Shown here: piece by piece, positions 9,074 through 18,536 of the stretch
Layout of the letters: each line of letters begins with the position of its first letter
How positions within the stretch are numbered: the first letter of the stretch is position 1
Assembly (NCBI RefSeq): GCF_000423605.1
Contig: NZ_AUIH01000033.1
Span: 1-47,269 of the forward strand
Origin: Saccharospirillum impatiens DSM 12546
Lineage (GTDB): Bacteria > Pseudomonadota > Gammaproteobacteria > Pseudomonadales > Natronospirillaceae
Length of the DNA: 47,269 nucleotides
Reading direction: 5' to 3'
Made by a program: the position numbers and the translations under genes
Notes under the pieces: generated by a model
What the model saw: the letters and a program-made list of their open reading frames with translations, nothing else
The model's database searches: none
What the model was told of the DNA's origin: nothing

Positions 9074-10111
9074 ATGGATATCAAATACGCCTTGAAGCGC
9101 ATTTCCGAACACGGCCATTTCAGCCAGGAAGACATGCAATTGGTGATGCGCCAGATCATGACCGGAGAATGCACCGACGCTCAGATCGGTGCCTTTCTGA
9201 TGGGCTTGCGTATGAAAGGGGAAACGATCGAGGAGATCACCGGTGCCGCCATGGTCATGCGTGAGCTGGCGGCGAGTGTCGACGTGAACGTTGAGCATCT
9301 GGTCGATACCTGCGGCACCGGCGGCGACGGGCAAGATTTGTTCAACGTTTCTACGGCGGCGGCCTTTGTTGTCGCAGCCGCAGGTGGCCGGGTAGCCAAG
9401 CATGGTAACCGCGGCGTGTCGTCCAATTCGGGCAGTGCCGATTTACTCGAAGCAGCCGGCATTAACATCAACCTGTCACCCGAGCAGACGGCACGCGCCG
9501 TTGAGTCGGTCGGGGTGGGTTTCATGTTTGCACCGGGTCATCACAGTGCCATGAAATACGCCATTGGCCCGCGCAAAGAGCTGGGCATGCGCACCATCTT
9601 TAACATCATCGGGCCGCTCACCAATCCGGCTGGCGTAAAACGCCAGGTCATTGGCGTGTTCACTGAAAACCTGTGCGAGCCGCTGGCGCATGTGATGAAG
9701 CGTCTGGGCAGCGAGCATGTGATGGTGGTGCACTCCAAAGACGGACTCGATGAGTTCAGCATTGGCGGCAGCAACTTCGTGGCTGAACTGAAGGATGGCG
9801 AGGTGCGCAGCTACAAGATTCGCCCGGAAGACGTTGGCCTGGCGACTCAGGGGCTGTCTGGTCTGGCGGTGCAGAATTCCGAACAAAGTTTTGAACTGAT
9901 CAAAAGCGCCCTGACCGGAGCCAGCGATGAAGTCTCCGCCCGGGCGGCTGACATTATCGCCCTGAATGCGGGCGCGGCGATTTATGTATCGGGCGTTGCC
10001 AGCGATCTGGAGCAGGGCATCGCCATGGCGCAGGATGCCATTTCAACCGGTTTGGCCTTCGAGAAAATGAAAGAACTGGCGGCGTTTTCAGACGCCCTGA
10101 CCGGAGCCTGA
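9074..10111 (+). CDS. trpD: Anthranilate phosphoribosyltransferase
   Basis: The 345-residue enzyme transfers phosphoribose from PRPP to anthranilate. The PRPP-binding loop is [17 protein letters not shown], followed by [18 protein letters not shown] and later [10 protein letters not shown], all standard for the family. Length is normal. AGGAG lies 5-9 nt before the ATG. Only 55 nt separate it from trpG and 2 nt from trpC, so the three genes form an operon. It is unfused to TrpG, unlike in E. coli. Confidence 0.97.
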   Translation: MDIKYALKRISEHGHFSQEDMQLVMRQIMTGECTDAQIGAFLMGLRMKGETIEEITGAAMVMRELAASVDVNVEHLVDTCGTGGDGQDLFNVSTAAAFVVAAAGGRVAKHGNRGVSSNSGSADLLEAAGININLSPEQTARAVESVGVGFMFAPGHHSAMKYAIGPRKELGMRTIFNIIGPLTNPAGVKRQVIGVFTENLCEPLAHVMKRLGSEHVMVVHSKDGLDEFSIGGSNFVAELKDGEVRSYKIRPEDVGLATQGLSGLAVQNSEQSFELIKSALTGASDEVSARAADIIALNAGAAIYVSGVASDLEQGIAMAQDAISTGLAFEKMKELAAFSDALTGA

Positions 10112-10113
10112 TC

Positions 10114-10917
10114 GTGACCGATACACCGACCATTTTGAAAAAAATCAATGACCGCAAGCGCGAGGAAGTGGCCGAGCGCTCGCGTCGCGTCAGTGCGCTG
10201 GATCTTGAACGCGAATTTGACCGGCACCCGGCCCCAAGAGGTTTTGCCCGGGCGCTGAACGCTAAAATCGACGCCGGTAAAGCCGGGGTGATCGCAGAGA
10301 TTAAAAAGGCGTCGCCGAGCAAGGGTATTCTGCGCGATCCTTTCTTGCCGGTTGATATCGCCCGCAGTTACGAACGTGCCGGTGCGGCCTGCTTGTCGGT
10401 ACTCACTGATCAGGATTTCTTTCAAGGTCATGAAGACTATTTGATGGCCGTGCGCGATGGTTGTTCGCTGCCGGTTATTCGCAAAGACTTCCTGATTGAC
10501 CCCTATCAGATTACCGAAGCCCGGGCCATTGGTGCCGATTGCGTACTGTTGATTGTGTCATCGCTCGATGCGAAACAGCTCGCTGATCTCCATGCGCAGG
10601 CGCGGGCACTGGGTATGGATGTGTTGGTTGAGGTGCACGATGCGGCTGAAATGGAGCAGGCGTTGCGCCTCGATACGCCGCTGATCGGTATCAATAACCG
10701 TAACCTTCACACCTTCGAGGTTTCTCTGGACACCACGTTGACGCTGAAAGATGCCGTCGACGAGGGGCGAACTCTGATCACTGAAAGTGGCATTCTGACT
10801 CCGGCTGACGTTGAATTAATGCGTAACAACCGCATCAATGCGTTTCTGGTCGGCGAAGCCTTTATGCGCGCTGATGACCCCGGTACACGAATGAACGAAT
10901 TGTTTGGAGAGCTTTGA
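10114..10917 (+). CDS. trpC: Indole-3-glycerol phosphate synthase
   Basis: The 267-residue TIM-barrel enzyme closes the indole ring in tryptophan synthesis. Seen in order: the N-terminal [17 protein letters not shown], the substrate loop [15 protein letters not shown], then VRKDFL-type segment [13 protein letters not shown], and [14 protein letters not shown] near the C-terminus. It starts with GTG at 10114, two nt after trpD stops. It is not fused to TrpF. Its TGA overlaps the ATG of the next small gene (TGATG-type coupling). Confidence 0.97.
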   Translation: MTDTPTILKKINDRKREEVAERSRRVSALDLEREFDRHPAPRGFARALNAKIDAGKAGVIAEIKKASPSKGILRDPFLPVDIARSYERAGAACLSVLTDQDFFQGHEDYLMAVRDGCSLPVIRKDFLIDPYQITEARAIGADCVLLIVSSLDAKQLADLHAQARALGMDVLVEVHDAAEMEQALRLDTPLIGINNRNLHTFEVSLDTTLTLKDAVDEGRTLITESGILTPADVELMRNNRINAFLVGEAFMRADDPGTRMNELFGEL

Positions 10918-11096
10918 TGCCACCTATTGTGACGATATTGGTTGTACTGGCCGTGGTGATGTTGGTGGTGATTAAGATCACCTCGGCTAAGGGCTCGGAA
11001 GTCAGTGAAGAGCAGGCCGCGAAGTACTCGAAGTGGATTCGGATTCTGGTGCCAGTGGTGCTGATCGCGGCTGCGATTAAATATTTTATTGGGTAG
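10917..11096 (+). CDS. Small two-helix membrane protein coupled to trpC
   Basis: The 59-residue protein has one hydrophobic helix at the start (IVTILVVLAVVMLVVI), a polar middle (SAKGSEVSEEQAAKYSKW) and a second hydrophobic helix at the end (ILVPVVLIAAAIKYFI). It is therefore a likely inner-membrane hairpin protein with both ends on one side. The ATG at 10917 overlaps the trpC stop codon and GGAGAG lies about 8 nt upstream, so it is translated with the trp operon. I do not recognise the family, and the sequence gives no link to tryptophan beyond position. Confidence 0.7.
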   Translation: MPPIVTILVVLAVVMLVVIKITSAKGSEVSEEQAAKYSKWIRILVPVVLIAAAIKYFIG

Positions 11097-11154
11097 GAGC
11101 AAGCTGCGAGCTTTGAGTTTTTAGTAAGGAAAGTCGGAGTTTGCAACCAATTGA

Positions 11155-11267
11155 GTGTTAGGTGCCGGGTAGGCTTATCTGGGGTAGTCCGCAGCAGGGA
11201 TGCTGCGGTCTAGGCTCCATGGACGGATTTACGCCGACCCCAGATAAGCCTACCCGGTTCCTGACAC
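11155..11267. repeat. 113-nt structured repeat, copy A
   Basis: Outer arms of 30 nt (11155-11184 and 11238-11267) pair almost perfectly; the inner 20 pairs, from CCGGGTAGGC to TCTGGGG, are exact. The 53-nt centre holds hairpin CCGCAGCA-GGGA-TGCTGCGG (11189-11208), then GGC-TCC...GGA...GCC which can form a third stem. A further outer pair, CGGAGTTTG (11135-11143) with CAAACTCCG (11292-11300), encloses the element. Copy B at 22082 has the same length and layout with paired substitutions. It lies between the trp operon and deaD. It may act as an RNA structure at the 3' end of the trp mRNA or be a MITE/REP-type element. Confidence 0.85.
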
Positions 11268-11304
11268 GGACTCCAGCCACCCAGGCAAACCCAAACTCCG
11301 AAAA

Positions 11305-11335
11305 CAAAAAAGCGACCCGAGGGTCGCTTTTTTTA
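11305..11335. terminator. Bidirectional intrinsic terminator between trp operon and deaD
   Basis: AGCGACC-CGAG-GGTCGCT (11311-11328) has A-rich sequence on the left and a seven-base T run on the right. It therefore works for the plus-strand trp operon and, by symmetry, for minus-strand deaD, which ends at 11355. Confidence 0.92.
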
Positions 11336-11354
11336 TGAGTGCAAGGCGCTGATA

Positions 11355-13085
11355 TTAATCAGCCGTGCGGGGTTTGCGCGGCTTGCGGTCGCCGGCGGGT
11401 TTGCGCCTTGCCGGTGCGCCAGCCGGGCTGTCTTCCCAGGCACGCAGGGCCATGGGGCGGCCTTTGACGCGCGTCTTTTTCAGCTGTTCAAGAATCTCTT
11501 TTGGCATGCCGGTAGGCAGGTCGACCAGAGTGTATTGCTCCTGAATGCTGATGTTGTTGATGAAGCGCCCTTCGATGCCAGCTTCGTTGGCAATGGCACC
11601 GACAATATGGCCGGGTTCTACGCCGTCTTTACGGCCGACATCCAGGCGATATTTCTGAGCATCATAATCCAGCGGCCGATCCCGCTTGGCGCCGCGTTCC
11701 GGGCGGGGCTTGCCGTCCCGTGATGGGCGGTCATCGCGATCGCGAGCCGGGCGGGGCTTGGGATCTTCCGGGATCTGCAGGGGCTTGTCTTCCTGTGCCA
11801 TCATCGCCAGTGCAGCCGCCAGGTCGCGCGCTTCAACCGGGGTCTCGGTGTTCTCGACCCAGCCATCAATCATGGCGCGGAAGAACGTCAGATCGGCGTT
11901 TTCGATACGTTCGAGTACGTCAGCCTTGAACTGGCCGGCACGGTGGTCGCTCAGTTGAGCGGCGCTCGGCAGCGGGTAAGGCTTCAGTTGTTGCTTGGTG
12001 ACGCGTTCGATATCCCGCAACAAACGACGCTCGCGGGGTTTGACGAACATGATCGCCTTACCACTGCGACCGGCACGGCCGGTACGGCCGATTCGGTGAG
12101 TATAGGTTTGCACATCGCCGGGAATGTCCCAGTTGATGACGTGGCTGATGCGTTCAACGTCCAGGCCACGGGCGGCCACGTCGGTGGCAATCACCAGATC
12201 GAGCTTGCCGCTCTTGAACTGATTGATGATGTCTTCGCGCTGCTTCTGGGCAACATCACCGCTCAGGGCGGTACAGGCGTGGCCACGGGCCGAGAGCTTG
12301 TCGGCCAGGAACTGGCTTTCAACCTTGGTGCGCACGAACAGGATCGCCGCGTTCCACTCTTCCACTTCCAGAATACGGGTCAGGGCTTCGAGCTTGTCGA
12401 TGCCGCCAACGTGCCAGACGAACTGCTCTATTTTCTCCAGAGCGGCCTGGCTAGCCTGAATTTCAATGCGTACCGGGTCTTTCAGGTACTGCTGGGTCAG
12501 GCGTTTGACCTGCTGAATCATCGTGGCCGAGAACAGGGCAACCTGTTTGTTGGCCGGGGTGTGCTCAAGAATCCAGTCGATGTCTTCAACAAAGCCCATG
12601 CGCAGCATTTCGTCCGCTTCGTCGAGCACCAAATGCTTGAGGTTAGTTAGGTCCAGCGAGTTGCGACGCAGGTGGTCCATCACCCGGCCGGGTGTGCCGA
12701 CGATGACCTGCGGGTTCTGCTTCAGGCCACGCAACTGGTTGCGCATATCGGCGCCGCCGTATATCGGCAGAACGTTAAAGCCCGCCGAGCCCTTGGCATA
12801 GGATTGAAACGCCTCGGCTACTTGTATGGCCAGTTCCCGCGTTGGACACAGCACCAGTGTTTGCGGAGCCTGAATTTTGCTGTCCATGATGCTCAACAGT
12901 GGCAATGCAAAAGCGGCCGTTTTGCCGGTGCCGGTTTGCGCCAGGCCCAATACATCTTTGCCGGCGACGATGGCCGGAATAGCCTGCTGTTGAATGGGGG
13001 TCGGGGTTTCGTAACCGAGCTTGGTCAGGTTTTCAAGTACATTGGGCGCCAGGCCCAGTTGATCAAAACGGGGGGTATCAGTCAT
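11355..13085 (-). CDS. deaD: DEAD-box ATP-dependent RNA helicase (DeaD/CsdA)
   Basis: The 576-residue helicase unwinds RNA, typically in ribosome assembly and mRNA decay at low temperature. It shows the Q motif region (GYETPTPIQQQAIP), Walker A AQTGTGKT, the PTRELAIQ motif, DEADEM, SAT (LFSATM), and HRIGRTGRAGRSG. After the helicase core there is a charged low-complexity stretch (KPRPARDRDDRPSRDGK) and then a DbpA-type RNA-binding domain (KYRLDVGRKDGVEPGHIVG), ending in a basic tail. The C-terminal RNA-binding domain and length fit DeaD/CsdA rather than RhlB or RhlE. A long leader lies upstream. Confidence 0.95.
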   Translation of the reverse strand: MTDTPRFDQLGLAPNVLENLTKLGYETPTPIQQQAIPAIVAGKDVLGLAQTGTGKTAAFALPLLSIMDSKIQAPQTLVLCPTRELAIQVAEAFQSYAKGSAGFNVLPIYGGADMRNQLRGLKQNPQVIVGTPGRVMDHLRRNSLDLTNLKHLVLDEADEMLRMGFVEDIDWILEHTPANKQVALFSATMIQQVKRLTQQYLKDPVRIEIQASQAALEKIEQFVWHVGGIDKLEALTRILEVEEWNAAILFVRTKVESQFLADKLSARGHACTALSGDVAQKQREDIINQFKSGKLDLVIATDVAARGLDVERISHVINWDIPGDVQTYTHRIGRTGRAGRSGKAIMFVKPRERRLLRDIERVTKQQLKPYPLPSAAQLSDHRAGQFKADVLERIENADLTFFRAMIDGWVENTETPVEARDLAAALAMMAQEDKPLQIPEDPKPRPARDRDDRPSRDGKPRPERGAKRDRPLDYDAQKYRLDVGRKDGVEPGHIVGAIANEAGIEGRFINNISIQEQYTLVDLPTGMPKEILEQLKKTRVKGRPMALRAWEDSPAGAPARRKPAGDRKPRKPRTAD

Positions 13086-13290
13086 TCAGAACACATCCTC
13101 GAGGGGTCGCACTTACGTGCACCCGGGCTTCAAGAAGGAGCCGCTTTCGAGTCGTACCGGTAAACCGGCGTATTCCCAGACAAGGCAGGAATCGGTCAAA
13201 TAGGCTCCCTTCACGCCAAACAGTCTTGTTTGGCTTATGGTAAAAACGGGGCGCGGAGTATACACCAGATAGGCCTGGTTGTCTGCATAA
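13086..13290 (-). promoter_or_regulatory. deaD promoter and long 5' leader (predicted)
   Basis: On the minus strand, TATACT at 13262-13257 is a good -10 word with a weak -35 (CAGACA) 17 nt upstream. The spacer contains ACCAG/CTGGT. Transcription would start near 13250, giving a leader of about 165 nt. The leader starts with hairpin GCCAAAC-AAGACT-GTTTGGC. Long structured leaders are typical of cold-shock helicase mRNAs. The promoter is a visual prediction. Confidence 0.5.
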
Positions 13291-13345
13291 TATGTGATGC
13301 GTTAGCGGAGTTGCCGTATAATCAACGGGGGCTGGTACTGGTGCC

Positions 13346-13804
13346 CTACCAGAGTGATTCTTCGTCAACCCAGCGCTGCAGTCGCTGCGCCCGGTCTTCA
13401 ATCAGCCGGCCGACTTTGGGTCGGTCGGCTATCTGTTCAATTCTGAAGTCGCCGTAATCATCTCCCTGTTTCAACCGGTGAGCTGCGTAGAGCCACTTGC
13501 CTGAAAAGTAGCGCAGGATCTCCCGCGGGTGCTCAACCAGGTTGTTGATGCCGACAATATCACAGGGGTGATCACCGGCCAGTCCGTACCAGCCATCGAA
13601 TCCCGGTGTGCCCAGGCTGCTGACGCGCCATATGGAGACGAAGGGGACTTTGGCCCAATACGGATCCGGGTCGATGGGCCCAGTGACAATGCTTCGGTTC
13701 TCAAAGAAACCCACCAGGTCGCGTTTGCGCTCGCGCAGCCACAAGCCCCGGTTAAACCGGTTGCGGTAGTCGGGCAGTGACGGGGTGGGCTTGGTATTGC
13801 TCAT
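13346..13804 (-). CDS. DUF4826-family hypothetical protein
   Basis: The 152-residue protein is rich in tryptophan and charged residues, with LWLRERKRDLVGFFE, WRVSSL, GFDGWYGLAGDHPCDIVG, HPREILRYFSGKW and a C-terminal coiled part (RQRLQRWV-like). This resembles the DUF4826 family of marine gammaproteobacteria, which has no known function. No signal peptide or membrane helix. The ATG at 13804 is used; a TTG at 13816 in the same frame is an alternative. No strong ribosome site is visible for either. Confidence 0.6.
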   Translation of the reverse strand: MSNTKPTPSLPDYRNRFNRGLWLRERKRDLVGFFENRSIVTGPIDPDPYWAKVPFVSIWRVSSLGTPGFDGWYGLAGDHPCDIVGINNLVEHPREILRYFSGKWLYAAHRLKQGDDYGDFRIEQIADRPKVGRLIEDRAQRLQRWVDEESLW

Positions 13805-13911
13805 GGGCAGGCTCAAAATACAGGGTTGAGTCGTATAAGAGCCATTGAACGCAGATTAGGGCCCCGCGTCAACTGCCCAGCAGAGCCACGGAAGAGTTGT
13901 TCAGAGGCTCC

Positions 13912-15306
13912 CTAGCTTTCCAGCCCGCGGATGATGCCTTCGATCTGATCTTTGGAGGCGACTAGCGTGTCCATAATGTCTTCAACTTCATCCGGGTTGA
14001 TGTGCAAGTGCTCGTACACTGATGTATCCAAGTGTTGGCTTTCGCCGGGCAGCAAGCTGTATTGTTGCAGCAGATTATTGGCCAGATACACCATTTGAGC
14101 GTGGTCGGATCCGTTGCCCAGGTAGTCTGGCTCTGCCTGGTAGCGTATGCCCAGGCACACTTCCGCAGGCATCTGCCAGCTCTTCATCAGATAGGCAGCA
14201 ATTTGATCGCCGGAAATGCCGAGCAGATGCTGTTCAACAAATTGATGGGGCAAATGGCGGTTGGCTTCACGCATTCGGCAAACGGCTGAAAAGTGCGGCC
14301 GGAAGGCGTGGGAGAGGATCAGATACCCAAAATTGTGCAGCAAGCCAGTTAGGTAAATGAGGCCAAAGCCGGGTCTGAATTCGCGCGGAATCAACGACAG
14401 CAGGGCGCCGCTGGTCGCAGCGACATAGACCGCTTTGGTCCAGAATGGTGCGAAGCCTTCGGCATTGTCGGTAGGCTGGGCGAGCGTTTTGCCCAGCGCT
14501 AGGCCGAGCGAGAGGTTCATGACCAGATCGTAGCCCAGCACCCGGACAATGGCATCCTGAACCGACTTTATCGAACCGGGAGCAGCGTAGTAGGACGAAC
14601 TGGCCCAACTGACCACTTGTGCAGCCAGACTCGGGTCGTTTTCGACAATTCGACTGAGTTTGCTGATATCGGCGTCCGGATCAACCCGCAACTTGATAAT
14701 CGCCTGAGCGGTCGCCGGTAACGGGGGTATTTCCAGTGTTTCTTCAATGCGTTGGCGAATGCGCAAGGCCGTGAAACTGTTTAACGAACGGTGAATGTCT
14801 TCACGATCCTGTTCGAACAGGTCGATGCTATTAGCCGGGCTGATGTTTGGCAGGGGTTCACACAGGTCTGCGACCCGGGTGGTTGCTTTGTGCTTCAGTA
14901 ACTGGGCGTTGGCCAGGCGAATAAGGCCGTGCTGACTGCCGCTGTACACATAGACTTCATCGAGTTCATAGAGCCGCTCATCGATCAGGGTTTCTGCTTC
15001 CATCAGGTCGTCAAAGGCGGGCAGGGTGCTGACCGACAATTTCAGTTTGATCTTGTTGATTTCCGGCAAAGCCAGTGGCTGCAACTGACGCCCGGTCAGT
15101 CGTTTTACCTTCTCAAGGTCGAGCAGGGTATCGGAGCAGAAAAAGATTTGAACCAGACCGAATGTATCCCGCAGCAAAGCGACTTCAGCGCGGATGCCCT
15201 TGTGCTCGTTGGCATCAATTTCGTGGGCGATGCTGTGCTTGCGCAAATGTTGTTTGACCAGAAACGGCAGGTCTTTGTTGGTGGGCTCGGCCATGGGACT
15301 CGCCAT
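13912..15306 (-). CDS. HDOD-domain signalling protein with N-terminal YbaK-like region
   Basis: The 464-residue protein has an N-terminal domain of about 150 residues (HSIAHEIDANEHKGIRAEVALL, GLVQIFFCSDTLLDLEKVKRL) that resembles the YbaK/aminoacyl-tRNA deacylase fold. The C-terminal HDOD domain begins about residue 190 (IPPLPATAQAIIKLRVDPDADISKLSRIVENDPSLAAQV) and includes HNFGYLILSH. HDOD proteins are non-enzymatic relatives of HD phosphohydrolases linked to two-component and c-di-GMP signalling. The ATG at 15306 follows GAAGGA; a TTG at 15324 is the weaker alternative. The YbaK-HDOD pairing is known in gammaproteobacteria, but its function is not settled. Confidence 0.8.
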   Translation of the reverse strand: MASPMAEPTNKDLPFLVKQHLRKHSIAHEIDANEHKGIRAEVALLRDTFGLVQIFFCSDTLLDLEKVKRLTGRQLQPLALPEINKIKLKLSVSTLPAFDDLMEAETLIDERLYELDEVYVYSGSQHGLIRLANAQLLKHKATTRVADLCEPLPNISPANSIDLFEQDREDIHRSLNSFTALRIRQRIEETLEIPPLPATAQAIIKLRVDPDADISKLSRIVENDPSLAAQVVSWASSSYYAAPGSIKSVQDAIVRVLGYDLVMNLSLGLALGKTLAQPTDNAEGFAPFWTKAVYVAATSGALLSLIPREFRPGFGLIYLTGLLHNFGYLILSHAFRPHFSAVCRMREANRHLPHQFVEQHLLGISGDQIAAYLMKSWQMPAEVCLGIRYQAEPDYLGNGSDHAQMVYLANNLLQQYSLLPGESQHLDTSVYEHLHINPDEVEDIMDTLVASKDQIEGIIRGLES

Positions 15307-15413
15307 TGAATATGAATCCTTCAAGTTAATGGTGTTAGTTTAGATCATTATTCGGTGTCAGGGGCTATTCCGGTTCAATAACCATCAAGGCATCACGATA
15401 AAAGCGACGTGCG

Positions 15414-17483
15414 TCACACTTGAGCATAGCGGTCGGCGTTAAACAGCCAGCGTTCGACCAGTGGCGATATGTGGCTTGGGTATTCAGTCTGCAAGCGATG
15501 GGCAAGTTCTGGTACCACGGTCAGCCAGTTGCGGTCACGTTCGAGGTCCGCCACCCGAAACGCCATAGCCCCTGTCTGGCGTGTGCCAAGCACCTCGCCC
15601 GGGCCGCGCAGTTTCAGATCTTCTTCGGCAATCACGAAACCATCGCTGGTCGAGCGCATCACTTCCAGGCGTTGTTTGCCTTGTTCGGACAGCTGGTTAC
15701 CAAACATCAGCAGGCAATGGCTGTCGATGGTGCCGCGTCCCACCCGGCCGCGCAACTGATGCAACTGGGCCAGCCCCAGCCGCTCCGGATTTTCGATAAT
15801 CATCACCGATGCGTTGGGCACATCAACGCCGACTTCGATGACCGTCGTGGCCACCAGTATGTCGAGCTGGCGGTCTTTGAACGCTGCCATTAACCGGGTT
15901 TTGTCGGCCGGTTTCATGCGGCCATGCAACAGCCCGACGCGCCGGGAGGGTAAACAGCGCTGCAGCACGTCGGCCGTTTCCTCGGCGGCTTCGGCCTGGA
16001 GTTCTTCAGATTCTTCGATCAGGGTGCACACCCAGTACACCTGACGACCCGAATCGCAGGCCGCGTCAACACGGCGTATCACGGCATCGCGCCGTTCCTG
16101 GCTGATTACCGTGGTGGTTACTGGCGTCCGCCCGGGCGGCAATTCGTCAATGATGGAGACATCGAGATCCGCGTAAGCGGTCATCGCCAGGGTGCGCGGT
16201 ATCGGCGTGGCGGTCATGGTGAGCTGGTGGGGCAGGCCGTCCCGGGCTTTTTCTTTCAGTGCGAGTCGCTGATGCACACCAAAGCGGTGTTGTTCATCGA
16301 TGATCACCAGGCCCAGGCGGTGGTACTCGACTCCGGCCTGGAACAGGGCGTGGGTCCCGATCATCAGTTGAGTGGTGCCGTCCGCCAGTTCAGTCAGAAT
16401 GCTCTCGCGCTGGCGTTTGCCCTGTTTGCCCAGCAACAGTGAGCACTGCACGTTCAGCGGTTCGGCCCATTGCTGTAACGTGCGAAAGTGCTGCTCAGCA
16501 AGCAGCTCGGTTGGCGCCATGAGGGCCACCTGAAACCCGGCCTCGATAGCCTGCAGTGCGGCCACCATGGCGACCAGGGTTTTACCGGACCCAACATCGC
16601 CCTGAACCAGCCGCAACATCGGTAAGCTGAGGCCCATGTCATGCTGAATTTCGCCAGCGACCCGTTGCTGTGCACCGGTTAACTGAAAGGGAAGCTGGCG
16701 CAACAGGCCAGTGACCAGGGTTTTGCTGGGCGCGATGGCGGGCGCACCATTGGCCTGGGTTTTCTGACGGATCAGCATCAGGCTCAGGTGGTGCGCCAGC
16801 AATTCTTCCAGAGCCAGTCGCTGCTGCGCCGGGTGCAGGCCATCGAGCAGTGCCTGGGTGTCGCTGCTGGAGTGTGGGTGGTGCAGGGTGAGCAATGCGT
16901 CGGTCAGTGATGGCAAACCCCAGCCAGCCAGCCAGTCGGGCGGTACCCACTCAGCCAAACCACCCTGGCGTTTCAGGGCTGTAATGGCTTGTTCGACCAG
17001 AGTTCTCAGCCGGGTTTGGTTCAGCCCTTCGCTGCTGGGGTAGAGCGGGGTGAGGGTGTTGTCGAGTGGCGGAAACTGGTCGTCGTCACGCGCAACGTAT
17101 TCGGGGTGCATCATTTCCAGCCCTGTTGAGCCCATTCGTACCTCACCATAAAGGCGCACGTGAGTGCCTTCGCTCAGACGCATTTGCTGAGCTTTGGTAA
17201 AGTGAAACAAGCGCATGCTGAGCAAGCCGGTTCCATCCGACAGCCGGCAGATCAGGCTGCGCCGACGGCCAAACAGCACCTGGGAGCCACGTACTTCACC
17301 CTGAACCACCACGGCCATCCCCAATTGCAGCTTACCAATCGGGGTGATCCGGGTGCGATCCTGGTATTTGTAGGGCAGGTGAAACAGCAAGTCCCCAACG
17401 GTGTTGAGCCCGATAGACTGGCACTTTTCGGCCAGTTTCGGGCCCACGCCGGTTAACCGGCTGATCGGGTCTTCAAGCTGCAT
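15414..17483 (-). CDS. recG: ATP-dependent DNA helicase RecG
   Basis: The 689-residue helicase remodels stalled replication forks and Holliday junctions. It starts with a wedge domain (MQLEDPISRLTGVGPKLAEK, then LLFHLPYKYQDRT), followed by an OB-like region, and the helicase core with GDVGSGKT (Walker A), DEQHRFG (Walker B variant usual for RecG), TATPIPRT and QLRGRVGRG. Length is normal. The start is the ATG at 17483, just inside the end of oxyR, which gives an 11-nt overlap. The frame opens much further upstream but only within oxyR sequence. oxyR-recG is a conserved pair in pseudomonads. Confidence 0.97.
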   Translation of the reverse strand: MQLEDPISRLTGVGPKLAEKCQSIGLNTVGDLLFHLPYKYQDRTRITPIGKLQLGMAVVVQGEVRGSQVLFGRRRSLICRLSDGTGLLSMRLFHFTKAQQMRLSEGTHVRLYGEVRMGSTGLEMMHPEYVARDDDQFPPLDNTLTPLYPSSEGLNQTRLRTLVEQAITALKRQGGLAEWVPPDWLAGWGLPSLTDALLTLHHPHSSSDTQALLDGLHPAQQRLALEELLAHHLSLMLIRQKTQANGAPAIAPSKTLVTGLLRQLPFQLTGAQQRVAGEIQHDMGLSLPMLRLVQGDVGSGKTLVAMVAALQAIEAGFQVALMAPTELLAEQHFRTLQQWAEPLNVQCSLLLGKQGKRQRESILTELADGTTQLMIGTHALFQAGVEYHRLGLVIIDEQHRFGVHQRLALKEKARDGLPHQLTMTATPIPRTLAMTAYADLDVSIIDELPPGRTPVTTTVISQERRDAVIRRVDAACDSGRQVYWVCTLIEESEELQAEAAEETADVLQRCLPSRRVGLLHGRMKPADKTRLMAAFKDRQLDILVATTVIEVGVDVPNASVMIIENPERLGLAQLHQLRGRVGRGTIDSHCLLMFGNQLSEQGKQRLEVMRSTSDGFVIAEEDLKLRGPGEVLGTRQTGAMAFRVADLERDRNWLTVVPELAHRLQTEYPSHISPLVERWLFNADRYAQV

Positions 17484-18396
17484 TGGAGCCGATGTTGCAC
17501 TGGCGAACACAGGTTTCGAGCAAGTCGATCGCCTTCGGGCGCGGGAAACTGGCCCGCCAGGCCAGCGCCACCGTGCGTCGTGGTACGTGGTTGGCAAAGG
17601 GACGTACCGACACCAGTTCATCGTTGTACAGGCGTGAGCCGGTCGCTGATTGCGGCAAAATGGTGATGCCCAGGTTGGAGGCGACCATGTGTCTCAGGGT
17701 TTCCAGTGAACTGCCATCGGCCATGGTGCGAATGCGGCCTTTGGGGTCACGCGAGGCCGAGGCAATGTTCGGGCAGGCGTTGAATATAGTGTCACGAAAA
17801 CAATGCCCTTCACCCAGCAACAACAGGGGTTCCTGGATCAGTTCTTCTGCCGGAATGCTCTTGCGTTTGGTCAGCGGGTGGCCGCTGGGCAGCAGGATTT
17901 CAAAGTCTTCGTCGAACATCGGCTTGGTCAGCACATCGGGCTCGTTAAACGGAAGGGCGATGATGATGGCATCCAGCAAGCCATCACGCAGCCGGTGGCG
18001 CAGGTTGGAGGTGAAGTTCTCTTCAATCTCTAGCGGCATTTCCGGTGCCATCTGACGCAATTGCGGAATAATGTGGGGCAACAGATAGGGGCCAACGGTG
18101 TAGATGACGCCCAGCTTCAACGGGCTGGACAACTGGTTCTTGCCCGCATGGGCCAGGTCTTCAATCTTGTGGCTTTCTTCGAGCACACGTTGCGCCTGCT
18201 CGACGATGCGTTGCCCGACGGGTGTCACCTGCACTCCGGATTTGCCCCGTTCGAAGATGGCAACGCCGAGGCGGTCTTCCAGCTTCTTGATCGCTACACT
18301 GAGGGTCGGCTGGGCGACAAAGCACCGCTCAGCCGCCTTGCCGAAATGACGCTCCTGTGCCAAGGCGACGATGTAGCGCAGTTCTGTCAGTGTCAT
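17473..18396 (-). CDS. oxyR: Hydrogen peroxide sensor and activator OxyR
   Basis: The 307-residue LysR-type regulator has an N-terminal winged HTH (MTLTELRYIVALAQERHFGKAAE, then VAQPTLSVAIKKLE) and an effector domain. Its two redox cysteines fall at exactly C199 (GEGHCFRD) and C208 (NACPN), the same numbers as in E. coli OxyR. Oxidation by peroxide forms a disulfide between them and turns on genes such as katG and ahp. katG lies about 11 kb away in this window. It is the first gene of the oxyR-recG pair, and it is divergent from the SDR gene at 18537. Confidence 0.97.
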   Translation of the reverse strand: MTLTELRYIVALAQERHFGKAAERCFVAQPTLSVAIKKLEDRLGVAIFERGKSGVQVTPVGQRIVEQAQRVLEESHKIEDLAHAGKNQLSSPLKLGVIYTVGPYLLPHIIPQLRQMAPEMPLEIEENFTSNLRHRLRDGLLDAIIIALPFNEPDVLTKPMFDEDFEILLPSGHPLTKRKSIPAEELIQEPLLLLGEGHCFRDTIFNACPNIASASRDPKGRIRTMADGSSLETLRHMVASNLGITILPQSATGSRLYNDELVSVRPFANHVPRRTVALAWRASFPRPKAIDLLETCVRQCNIGSNAA

Positions 18397-18536
18397 GAGG
18401 TAATTCCTGATAAGGGCAATGAGCGTGGTATACGAACACAGGGCTTGTGTCGTGAGACGAACGGTGCCGGGTAGGGTTGTGTATCTGTTTGCGATAAACT
18501 ATCGAAAACTGATTTTTGATACAAGAGGGTAATGAT

